Positions 56,997 through 64,000 of a DNA stretch of 64,000 bases are shown here, piece by piece (within the stretch, counting starts at the first letter, position 1; each line of letters begins with the position of its first letter). The notes beneath the pieces are model-generated. The model saw nothing but the letters and a program-made list of their open reading frames with translations, did not search any database and had not been told where the DNA came from. The translations under genes and the position numbers were made by a program. Source of the stretch: Succinivibrio dextrinosolvens (lineage in GTDB: Bacteria > Pseudomonadota > Gammaproteobacteria > Enterobacterales > Succinivibrionaceae); NCBI RefSeq assembly GCF_900116345.1, contig NZ_FPAH01000005.1:1-64000 (forward strand). The letters are read 5' to 3'.

Positions 56997-57929
56997 AACG
57001 TTATTTTTGAAAATCTGTTTTCATGGATTTTGTTTATATTAACTATTCTGACTGGTATTGCTTATTTTTACGATTATAAGATTACCAGACCAAAGCGTCT
57101 TGCAAGTGTTGCAAAAGCTAGGGAAGAGACTGCAGGTAAACTTGATTCAAAGGTTGAGAAAGAGCTGCTTGAGCCAAAGGATATTATTGGTCAGACCGGT
57201 TCTCTTTTTTTTGTGATTCTGTTTGTATTCGTGTTCAGATCGTTCATTATTGAGCCTTTCAGAATTCCTTCAGGGTCAATGCTGCCAACTCTTCAGGATG
57301 GTGATTTTATCGCTGTAAGCAAGTGGAGCTACGGCATCAGAAACCCTCTTACAAATTCAATTCTTATCAACACCTCTACACCTAAGAGAGGCGATGTAAT
57401 CGTATTCAAGTATCCTGAGGATAAAAACGTAGACTTTATCAAGCGTGTAGTTGGTCTTCCTGGGGATATCGTTATCTATCAGAATAAGAATATCTATATC
57501 TTAAAGGCTGGCTCTGATAAGGATGCTATCCCAGAGCAGGTTTCAACTAAACTTTTAGAGACTCTTGAAGAGGAAATTTCCGGAATCGGTCTTGCTGACA
57601 AATACGAGGTTTACGAGGAAAAGCTTGGAGATATTACTCATAGAATGAGAGTTAATACCAATGCGCCAATGATGTCTCAGTATTTCTATAAGCAGGACAA
57701 TACCCCTGTAGGTATGTGGAGAGTTCCTGAAAACTGCTATTTTGTTATGGGTGACAACCGTGATAACAGTAAGGACAGCCGTTTCTGGGGATTTGTTCCA
57801 ATGGAGAATATAAAGGGTAAAACCTTAGGTATCTGGTTATCCTTTGATTTTAAACGTGATTCATCAAGCTCAATACCTGAATGGATCCCTTCTGCAGTTC
57901 GTTTTGACAGAATTGGTGGTTTGAAATAA
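56994..57929 (+). CDS. lepB: Signal peptidase I
   Basis: Inner-membrane Ser/Lys protease that cleaves Sec and Tat signal peptides. Two N-terminal helices (about 5-24 and 70-88) are followed by the catalytic Ser in RIPSGSMLPTL near residue 95 and Lys in FIKRVVGLPGD near 150. GDNRDNSKDSRFWGFVP near 255 is the box E motif. 311 residues (E. coli 324). It follows lepA, as in E. coli, and rnc starts five bases after the stop. Confidence 0.96.
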   Translation: MNVIFENLFSWILFILTILTGIAYFYDYKITRPKRLASVAKAREETAGKLDSKVEKELLEPKDIIGQTGSLFFVILFVFVFRSFIIEPFRIPSGSMLPTLQDGDFIAVSKWSYGIRNPLTNSILINTSTPKRGDVIVFKYPEDKNVDFIKRVVGLPGDIVIYQNKNIYILKAGSDKDAIPEQVSTKLLETLEEEISGIGLADKYEVYEEKLGDITHRMRVNTNAPMMSQYFYKQDNTPVGMWRVPENCYFVMGDNRDNSKDSRFWGFVPMENIKGKTLGIWLSFDFKRDSSSSIPEWIPSAVRFDRIGGLK

Positions 57930-57934
57930 AGAAA

Positions 57935-58636
57935 ATGGCAGACAAACTGAATATTATTGAATTACAGAACCTAGAATTAAAGTTAGGATATTCTTTTCAA
58001 AATATTAAACTTCTGGATCAGGCTTTAACCCACAGAAGTTACGGTGCTGTGCATAACGAGAGACTTGAGTATCTTGGAGACTCCATTCTTGGAATGGTTA
58101 TTGCCAAGGCTCTGTATGATAAGTTTCCGAAGTGTCCTGAGGGTGATTTAACCAGAATGAGATCAACTCTAGTCAGAGAAACCACTTTGGCTGAACTTGC
58201 CCGTGAATTTGGAATTGGAAACTGTTTAAGATTAGGTCCCGGTGAGCTTAAAACCGGAGGTTTCAGACGTGATTCTTTAATAGCTGACGCCGTTGAATCA
58301 ATCATCGGTGCCATGTTCATTGACGACAATGAGAATTTCCCTAGAGTAAGACAGGTAGTTTTATCCTGGTTTAAGAGCCGTCTTGAAAATATTAAACCTG
58401 ATGTAAACCAGAAAGATCATAAATCCACTTTACAGGAATTACTTCAGTCTCAGCACAAGTCATTACCAGTTTATAAGGTTGACGAAATTTTAGGTACAGA
58501 CAATGATCAGATTTTTGTTGTTTCTGCTACTGTTGACGGAGTCCCTCCTCAGATTGGAAAAGGCTCATCTCGTAGAAGAGCAGAACAGCAGGCTGCCGGT
58601 CTGGTTTTGGAAATACTTGAAAAAAACAAGAAATAA
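57935..58636 (+). CDS. rnc: Ribonuclease III
   Basis: Double-strand-specific RNase for rRNA and mRNA processing. The signature NERLEYLGDSILG near residue 38 carries the catalytic Glu and Asp; DAVESIIGAMFIDD near 112 is the second metal site. A C-terminal double-stranded RNA-binding domain (about 160-230) ends with GKGSSRRRAEQQAA. 233 residues. It is packed between lepB and era, as in E. coli. Confidence 0.97.
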   Translation: MADKLNIIELQNLELKLGYSFQNIKLLDQALTHRSYGAVHNERLEYLGDSILGMVIAKALYDKFPKCPEGDLTRMRSTLVRETTLAELAREFGIGNCLRLGPGELKTGGFRRDSLIADAVESIIGAMFIDDNENFPRVRQVVLSWFKSRLENIKPDVNQKDHKSTLQELLQSQHKSLPVYKVDEILGTDNDQIFVVSATVDGVPPQIGKGSSRRRAEQQAAGLVLEILEKNKK

Positions 58637-58654
58637 TTTCTTGAAGGAATTTTA

Positions 58655-59551
58655 ATGACAGCTCATTTTGGCTTTGTTGCAATTATTGGACGTCCAAACG
58701 TTGGTAAATCAACTCTGATGAACCATCTGATCGGCCAGAAAATATCCATCACCTCCCGTAAACCTCAAACTACACGAAACAGAATTGTAGGTATTGAAAC
58801 TGAGGGCGATTATCAGGTTGTTTATGTTGATACTCCTGGTCTTCACCGAGAAGAGAAAAGAGCAATCAATCACCTTATGAACAGAGCTGCTGAAAGTGCT
58901 CTGGGTGATGTTGAGCTTATCATTATGGTTGTCGATCCTAATCACTGGACTGATGACGATGAAATGGCCCTTCATCGAGTTAAAAATGCTGATGTGCCAG
59001 TGGTTCTTGCAATTAACAAGGTTGATACAGTTGCCGATAAAGAAAATCTGCTTCCTTTAATCGACAAGCTTTCAAAGATTATTTCCTTTAAGGATATTAT
59101 TCCGGTTTCTGCTCTGCGCGGAACAAATCTGCATATTTTAAAACAGATCATTAAAGATTCCCTTCCTGAGGGTGATCATCTGTTCCCAGATGATTCAATT
59201 ACCGATCGTTCTTCACGTTTCCTTGCAGCAGAAATTGTCCGTGAAAAACTGATGCGTCAGATGGGTGATGAACTTCCTTACAGTTCAACTGTAGAGGTCG
59301 AAGAATTCAAAGAAGACAATGGGCTTTTACGGATCAGTGCCGCAATCCTTGTTGAGCGCAACGGCCAGAAGAAAATGGTTGTAGGTGCAGGCGGTGACAG
59401 AATCAAAAAGATTGGCACTGAGGCAAGAAAGGACATGGAAAAACTGTTTGACAGCAAGGTTTTCCTGAAACTGTTCGTTAAGGTAAAAGCCGGCTGGTCA
59501 GATGATGCTCGTGCTTTAAAGAGTCTGGGATACGACGATTTCGAGGCATAA
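58655..59551 (+). CDS. era: GTPase Era
   Basis: Essential GTPase for 16S rRNA maturation and 30S assembly. G1 [12 protein letters not shown] near residue 10, DTPGLHREE near 58 and NKVD near 120 are present, and the C-terminal KH domain has [20 protein letters not shown]. 298 residues (E. coli 301). recO begins two bases after the stop. Confidence 0.97.
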   Translation: MTAHFGFVAIIGRPNVGKSTLMNHLIGQKISITSRKPQTTRNRIVGIETEGDYQVVYVDTPGLHREEKRAINHLMNRAAESALGDVELIIMVVDPNHWTDDDEMALHRVKNADVPVVLAINKVDTVADKENLLPLIDKLSKIISFKDIIPVSALRGTNLHILKQIIKDSLPEGDHLFPDDSITDRSSRFLAAEIVREKLMRQMGDELPYSSTVEVEEFKEDNGLLRISAAILVERNGQKKMVVGAGGDRIKKIGTEARKDMEKLFDSKVFLKLFVKVKAGWSDDARALKSLGYDDFEA

Positions 59552-59553
59552 TT

Positions 59554-60264
59554 ATGCCTGTAGTCGCTGATTCTGAAGCTGGTTTTATAATTCACAGCAG
59601 ACCTTTTAAAGAGAAGAGTCTGCTACTTGAACTTTATACACTAAACTACGGAAGAATCAGTGCAGTTGCAAGAGTGTCAAAGGCAAGTGCAACCCGTTCT
59701 TTGGGAGTCTATCAACCCTTTATTCCTTTGAAATTATATTTAAGACAGGGTAGAAGCTCTTTGTGGCAGCTGACTGAAGCCATTATTCAGCGTCAGAGCT
59801 TTAATATAGCTCCCCCAAAGATATTCAGTGCAATCTATCTGAATGAACTTTTATATTATCTGACAATTCCTCAGGATCCTGAACCTCATCTATTTGCTGC
59901 TTATCTGGATGCCCTAGAGCGTCTGGAGAAAGACGAGGATGAGTTTATGATACTGAGATATTTTGAAGAAATTCTTATTGAAAGTCTTGGTTATGCTCCT
60001 AATTATGAAACCATAAGCGGAGATAATTTCAAATCTGATTCCTTTTACATCTATCTTCCAAAAAACGGCTTCATTGAAAGTAGTGATGTAGAAAATTTGT
60101 TATTTTCAGGAAAAGATCTAATTTGTATAAAGAATAGAGATTTTTCTGAACGCAATACTAGAATTGCTCTAAAAAACTTATTCAAGGTTATAGTGGATTC
60201 CCTTTTAAATGGAAGGAAACTAAAAAGCAGAGCTCTGTATTCTCAATTTCTGATGGTGAAATAA
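59554..60264 (+). CDS. recO: DNA repair protein RecO
   Basis: Recombination mediator that with RecR loads RecA on SSB-coated DNA. An N-terminal OB fold has GFIIHSRPFKEKSLLLELYT and the helical C-terminal part contains YLNELLYYLTIPQDPEPHLF. 236 residues. As in many gammaproteobacteria, the zinc cysteines are absent. It is directly downstream of era. In E. coli pdxJ follows; here rlmD does, with a TAATG overlap. Confidence 0.93.
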   Translation: MPVVADSEAGFIIHSRPFKEKSLLLELYTLNYGRISAVARVSKASATRSLGVYQPFIPLKLYLRQGRSSLWQLTEAIIQRQSFNIAPPKIFSAIYLNELLYYLTIPQDPEPHLFAAYLDALERLEKDEDEFMILRYFEEILIESLGYAPNYETISGDNFKSDSFYIYLPKNGFIESSDVENLLFSGKDLICIKNRDFSERNTRIALKNLFKVIVDSLLNGRKLKSRALYSQFLMVK

Positions 60265-61613
60265 TGGTTACATTTTATAAACCTGTAAAAAAAGAAACTG
60301 TAAAGAAAGCTGTTAAGGTGGAATGCTCCGACCTTGATCTTCAGGGACGCGGAGTTGCCAGAGATGGCGATAATGTATATTTTGTACCTGGTTTAATGCC
60401 TGGAGATACAGCAAACGTTCTCTCCGAAAACTCAAAAGGAAAAATCCATCAGGGAAAGATTACTAAAATCATTAAGCCTTCTGAAAACAGAAGAGAAAAG
60501 GACTGTCCCTTAATTGGTCAGTGCGGTGGATGTCAGATGCAGCATGTTCCTGTGGAGCAGCTTATTGAGGCGAAAATTGCTGGTATAAGAAAACTATTCA
60601 AAAAGGCATTGAATTTCGATATCGGTGAGGCATCTTTTGTTCACAGTGCGGAAGAGCTTGGCTACAGACGTGCCTGCAGATTTGCTATTCGAGGCGATCA
60701 CGGAAAGCTTTATTTAGGCTTTCGTGAGGAGAAATCTCATGATCTGGTCAAGATTAAGACCTGCAGAACTTTATCTGACCGAATGAATAATGCTATAGAA
60801 CCTCTGAATAAAGCAATTAATTCTTTGAATCTAAAAAATAAATTAGGTCATGTTGAACTGTTGGATTCAGATGGAGCTTTAGGTGTTCTAGTTCGTTTCT
60901 CTGCAACTGTGGATGATCACGATGTTTCTGTACTGGAGCGCACAGGAAAAGCTTTAAATGCTGTGATTTCTATTGTTGAACCATACAGAAATCCTCTTGA
61001 GATTAAAAAGAAAGAGTCTCTAAGAGAAAGATTTATCTGCGGCAGCATTGATGATCTATACATCATCTCCCATGGTGTGAAGATTAAGTGTAATCCCTCT
61101 TCTTTTGTGCAGATCAACAAAAAGATTAACGATAAGCTGTTAGATACCGTTGTGAGGATGATTGAACCTAATAAGAATACCTCTGTAATGGATTTATTCT
61201 GTGGTCTTGGAAACTTTGCAATGCCTCTTGCAAAAGAAGGCGCCAATGTGGTTGGCGTAGATATCGTTGCAAAAATGATTGAGGATGCCAGAGCAAACGC
61301 TAAAGAGCAGAATCTTGAGAATGTTAAGTTTGAAGTAGCCGATCTTGAGGAATTGTTTGAAAACCAGAAGTGGGCTAAAGCCGATTATGATGCTGTGGTT
61401 CTTGATCCGGGCAGAGAAGGCGCTAAGAGAGCTACTTTATTTCTGGCAAAGAAAAAGGTGAAAAAAATTGTTTACATTTCATGTAACCCTCTGGCTGCAT
61501 CACGTGATACTATTGAACTGATAAAGTCCGGATATAAAATTAAACAGTGGGGTGTCTGCGACATGTTCCCACGTACTACTCATGTTGAGATGGTTCTCGA
61601 ATTTACTCTATAG
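60264..61613 (+). CDS. rlmD: 23S rRNA m5U1939 methyltransferase RlmD
   Basis: SAM-dependent methylation of U1939 in 23S rRNA. An N-terminal TRAM domain (DLDLQGRGVARDGDNVYFVPG) is followed by the [4Fe-4S] motif CPLIGQCGGCQMQH and a fourth Cys in KIKTCRTL. The methyltransferase domain has DLFCGLGNFAMPLA and the catalytic Cys in VYISCNPLAASRD. 449 residues (E. coli 433). This canonical copy contrasts with the FeS-less paralog at 21193. It overlaps recO by one base, and relA follows after 12 bases, the same rlmD-relA order as E. coli. Confidence 0.95.
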   Translation: MVTFYKPVKKETVKKAVKVECSDLDLQGRGVARDGDNVYFVPGLMPGDTANVLSENSKGKIHQGKITKIIKPSENRREKDCPLIGQCGGCQMQHVPVEQLIEAKIAGIRKLFKKALNFDIGEASFVHSAEELGYRRACRFAIRGDHGKLYLGFREEKSHDLVKIKTCRTLSDRMNNAIEPLNKAINSLNLKNKLGHVELLDSDGALGVLVRFSATVDDHDVSVLERTGKALNAVISIVEPYRNPLEIKKKESLRERFICGSIDDLYIISHGVKIKCNPSSFVQINKKINDKLLDTVVRMIEPNKNTSVMDLFCGLGNFAMPLAKEGANVVGVDIVAKMIEDARANAKEQNLENVKFEVADLEELFENQKWAKADYDAVVLDPGREGAKRATLFLAKKKVKKIVYISCNPLAASRDTIELIKSGYKIKQWGVCDMFPRTTHVEMVLEFTL

Positions 61614-61625
61614 TAAGGTTTTTAT

Positions 61626-63890
61626 ATGGTTGCAATCAGACAGACTCATAATGCAAGTTTTGATTTCGCTAAATGGGTGGAGGCTTTGGAGCTTACATCC
61701 GAATACAAAGATGCAATTTCAAAAACTAATGAGTTTGTTCTGCGCTGTATAAGAAAGACAGAAGTTGAAGAGGACTTCGTAAATCCTGACGATCTAGTTG
61801 CCAGGTTTAATCACATTTCATCAGAGATTGTTGGTATTCTGATGACCCTCAACATGGATCTTCCTTCCCTTGAGGTTTCTATTCTTTATCCTGCATATGA
61901 AAGTGGTTTCATAAAGCTTGATGATATCAGAGAAGAGTTTGGCTCAAAAATCACAGCTCTGTTACTTGCTGTAAAGGACATGGAGGCCATTCGTTCTCTA
62001 CAGACTCTAACCAGCTCTAATGCTACCGAAGAACAGGTAGACAGAGTCCGCCGCATGCTGCTTGCAATGGTTAAGGATGTTAGAGCGGTTGTAATCAAGC
62101 TTGCAGAACGTATTGCCGTTATTCGTGCTGCCAAGGAGGAGACTCCAGAATCAAGATATCTGATTGCCAAAGAGGTCTCGAATGTATATGCGCCTCTAGC
62201 CAATCGACTGGGTATTGGTCAGTTAAAGTGGGAACTTGAGGATCTGGCATTCAGATTCCTTCATCCTGACACTTACAAGGAAATTGCTTCAGATTTAGGT
62301 GAGAGAAGAGTTGATAGAGAAAAGTACATTGAAAACTTTGTTTCATCTTTGTCTTCTCTGCTGAAAAAAGAAGGAATTGATGCTTCTGTTTACGGTAGAC
62401 CAAAGCACATTTACAGTATCTGGAAAAAGATGCAGAACAAGCATCTTAAATTCTCCGAGCTTTATGATGTCAGAGCGGTTAGAGTTCTGGTCACAACCAT
62501 AGAAGAATGCTACGCTGCTCTAGGCGTTATTCATTCTAACTTTGAGCATATAGCAAAAGAGTTTGATGATTACATTGCCAACCCAAAACCTAATGGCTAT
62601 CAGTCAATTCATACTGTTGTATATGGTGAAGGTCACAAGGTTGTTGAAATCCAGATCAGAACACAGAATATGCATAATTCTGCTGAACTTGGTGTGGCTG
62701 CTCACTGGAAGTATAAGGAAGGAAATGGTCAGAGCCAGGGAGTTGAAGATCGTATCAACTGGCTGAGAAAACTTCTTTCATGGAGAGATGATCTGATTAA
62801 ATCTGGAGCTTTAGAAGAAGAGTTTAAGAATCAGGTTTTTGAGGATCGTGTCTATATATTCACTCCTAATGGCGAGGTCATTGATCTTCCTACAGGAGCC
62901 ACTCCTCTGGATTTTGCTTACCACGTCCACACTATGGTCGGCCATTGCTGTATCGGTGCCAAGGTAGACGGCAGGATTGTCCCTTATACCTATAAGCTTA
63001 AAACCGGTGAGCAGGTTGAAATCATTACGTCAAAAAATCCTAATCCTTCAAGAGACTGGATTAATTCAGAAAATGGCTTCCTGAAAACCGCCAAAGCCAG
63101 AAACAAGGTTCAGTCTTATTTCAGAAAACTTGATTTTGACAGAAATAAAGAACTAGGAGCTGCTCTAATCGAGAAGGAACTGGATAAACAGGGAATTGAG
63201 ATAAGCAAGGAACAGATTAATTCTATTCTTAAGCTCAAGCTTTCAAGATTTAATCTAAAATCGGTAGATGATATCTTTGCAAATGTCGGTGCAGGTGATA
63301 TTGGAGTTAATATCATCATTGGTATTATTTCTGCGAATCTTGAAAAGGATAAAGAAGATGTTGTTGATTCAAATGAACTTATTGAAGATCTGATCAACAA
63401 ACGCCAGAATGATGAGATCCTCAAGAAAAATAAGACCAGAAGCGGCATTATTGTTGAGGGTGTTGGTGATATCATGACCCATATGGCCAAGTGCTGTCAG
63501 CCGATACCTGGAGATGAAATCGTTGGCTTTGTTACTCAGGGCAGAGGTATTTCTATTCACAGATGTGACTGTGAAAAATTCAGAAGAATGCAGGAGCTGT
63601 TCCCTGAACGAGTCGTGGATGCAACCTGGGGTGCCAATGTTCAGATAGGCAGTGGCTACACAGTTACCGTAAGAATCGTAAGCGAGGATTATTCAGGTTT
63701 CCTGCGTGATATTACAACTGTTATTGCCAATGAAAAGATGAATGTTCTGGGAATAAAATCACATGTTGACTCAGCAAAGAACGTCTGTCTGGTTGATGTA
63801 GATCTTCTTGTGGTAAGTATCCCTGTTCTCAACAGGACTCTGGCAAAACTAAATGATCTGTCCAGAGTTATTTCTGCACAGAGACTCTAA
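61626..63890 (+). CDS. relA: (p)ppGpp synthetase RelA (stringent response)
   Basis: Ribosome-bound synthetase that makes (p)ppGpp from GTP/GDP and ATP when uncharged tRNA accumulates. The N-terminal hydrolase-like domain has lost the His-Asp motif (the region around residue 80-110 reads YPAYESGFIKLDDI), so this is RelA and not SpoT. The synthetase domain has GRPKHIYSIWKKM near 255 and NGYQSIHTVVYG near 322. TGS (VYIFTPNGEVIDLP), zinc-finger (CCQPIPGD ... HRCDC) and ACT domains follow. 754 residues (E. coli 744). Confidence 0.97.
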   Translation: MVAIRQTHNASFDFAKWVEALELTSEYKDAISKTNEFVLRCIRKTEVEEDFVNPDDLVARFNHISSEIVGILMTLNMDLPSLEVSILYPAYESGFIKLDDIREEFGSKITALLLAVKDMEAIRSLQTLTSSNATEEQVDRVRRMLLAMVKDVRAVVIKLAERIAVIRAAKEETPESRYLIAKEVSNVYAPLANRLGIGQLKWELEDLAFRFLHPDTYKEIASDLGERRVDREKYIENFVSSLSSLLKKEGIDASVYGRPKHIYSIWKKMQNKHLKFSELYDVRAVRVLVTTIEECYAALGVIHSNFEHIAKEFDDYIANPKPNGYQSIHTVVYGEGHKVVEIQIRTQNMHNSAELGVAAHWKYKEGNGQSQGVEDRINWLRKLLSWRDDLIKSGALEEEFKNQVFEDRVYIFTPNGEVIDLPTGATPLDFAYHVHTMVGHCCIGAKVDGRIVPYTYKLKTGEQVEIITSKNPNPSRDWINSENGFLKTAKARNKVQSYFRKLDFDRNKELGAALIEKELDKQGIEISKEQINSILKLKLSRFNLKSVDDIFANVGAGDIGVNIIIGIISANLEKDKEDVVDSNELIEDLINKRQNDEILKKNKTRSGIIVEGVGDIMTHMAKCCQPIPGDEIVGFVTQGRGISIHRCDCEKFRRMQELFPERVVDATWGANVQIGSGYTVTVRIVSEDYSGFLRDITTVIANEKMNVLGIKSHVDSAKNVCLVDVDLLVVSIPVLNRTLAKLNDLSRVISAQRL

Positions 63891-64000
63891 CATACTGAAA
63901 AGTAAATACTTTATTAATCCTAAAGAAAATCAATAGGATAAAAAAAGATACTTTTGCAACGCTGATCACATTCGTCAAGAGTGTGATTGGTGTGGTATAA
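63891..64000. other. Right edge, no recognisable gene
   Basis: The last 110 bases show two weak inverted repeats (ATCCTA/TAGGAT near 63916-63939 and TCACATTC/GAGTGTGA near 63966-63985) but no T-rich terminator and no start codon with a ribosome site. Confidence 0.4.

Noticed and set aside
63966-63985. CRP-like TCACA...TGTGA palindrome at the right edge
   Set aside because: The half-sites are in the reverse order of a CRP site and no gene is visible downstream inside the window.

Overview
The window looks like a moderately AT-rich gammaproteobacterial chromosome. Almost every block has the gene order known from Escherichia coli and relatives: hfq-hflX-hflK-hflC-purA, ispB|rplU-rpmA-obgE, folA><apaH, pyrBI, holD-rimI, pntAB, cysZ-ptsI-crr|zipA-ligA, mltD/rnhA|dnaQ, and nadB|rpoE-rseA-rseB-lepA-lepB-rnc-era-recO-rlmD-relA. 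The blocks are joined in a different order from Enterobacterales. With the low GC, the degenerate phosphotransferase (PTS) genes and the sugar-porter plus fructokinase locus, this suggests an anaerobic Aeromonadales lineage such as Succinivibrionaceae. That placement is inference; no rRNA gene is present to test it.

Layout. 0-0.3 kb: 3' end of a probable transposase. 0.3-4.6 kb: a sugar locus of MFS sugar porter, divergent LacI-type regulator and PfkB-family fructokinase-like kinase, with three related palindromic operators between the divergent genes. 4.6-10.2 kb: hfq to purA. 10.2-16 kb: gltS, ispB, the L21/L27/Obg operon, folA and apaH. 16-18.5 kb: a two-gene accessory module (formyltransferase plus DUF4910 peptidase-like protein). 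18.5-27.6 kb: dnaG, tRNA-Ile(CAU), a glycine-zipper lipoprotein, an RlmD-like paralog without iron-sulfur cysteines, ogt, a seven-helix EAL protein, pyrBI and a TetR regulator. 27.7-33.2 kb: a His-rich exported peptide, tRNA-Trp, a 12-codon upstream ORF with a divergent holD, rimI and pntAB. 33.2-40.1 kb: a disordered acidic protein, degenerate crr and ptsI, cysZ, zipA and ligA. 40.1-50.6 kb: mltD, rnhA, dnaQ, gmhA, an LTA-synthase-like enzyme, an AraC regulator and a giant mechanosensitive channel. 50.8-63.9 kb: nadB and the rpoE-to-relA group.

The main discovery candidate is the PTS locus at 33.9-37.0 kb. It keeps the ancestral neighbours (cysZ on one side, zipA-ligA beyond), but cysK and ptsH are missing from their usual place. 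EIIA-Glc has lost both histidines of its active site (Asn and Thr instead). Enzyme I has lost the Asn-Asp pair and the catalytic Cys of its PEP-binding domain. Both reading frames are nevertheless intact and full length. This looks like a PTS that stopped transferring phosphate while its protein folds were kept, possibly as a regulatory pair. Other observations worth checking are the FeS-less RlmD paralog, holD with a long linker and a possible translationally coupled leader ORF, a hairpin inserted between the Shine-Dalgarno sequence and start codon of lepB, a sigma-E type promoter at rpoE, and the formyltransferase/DUF4910 pair.
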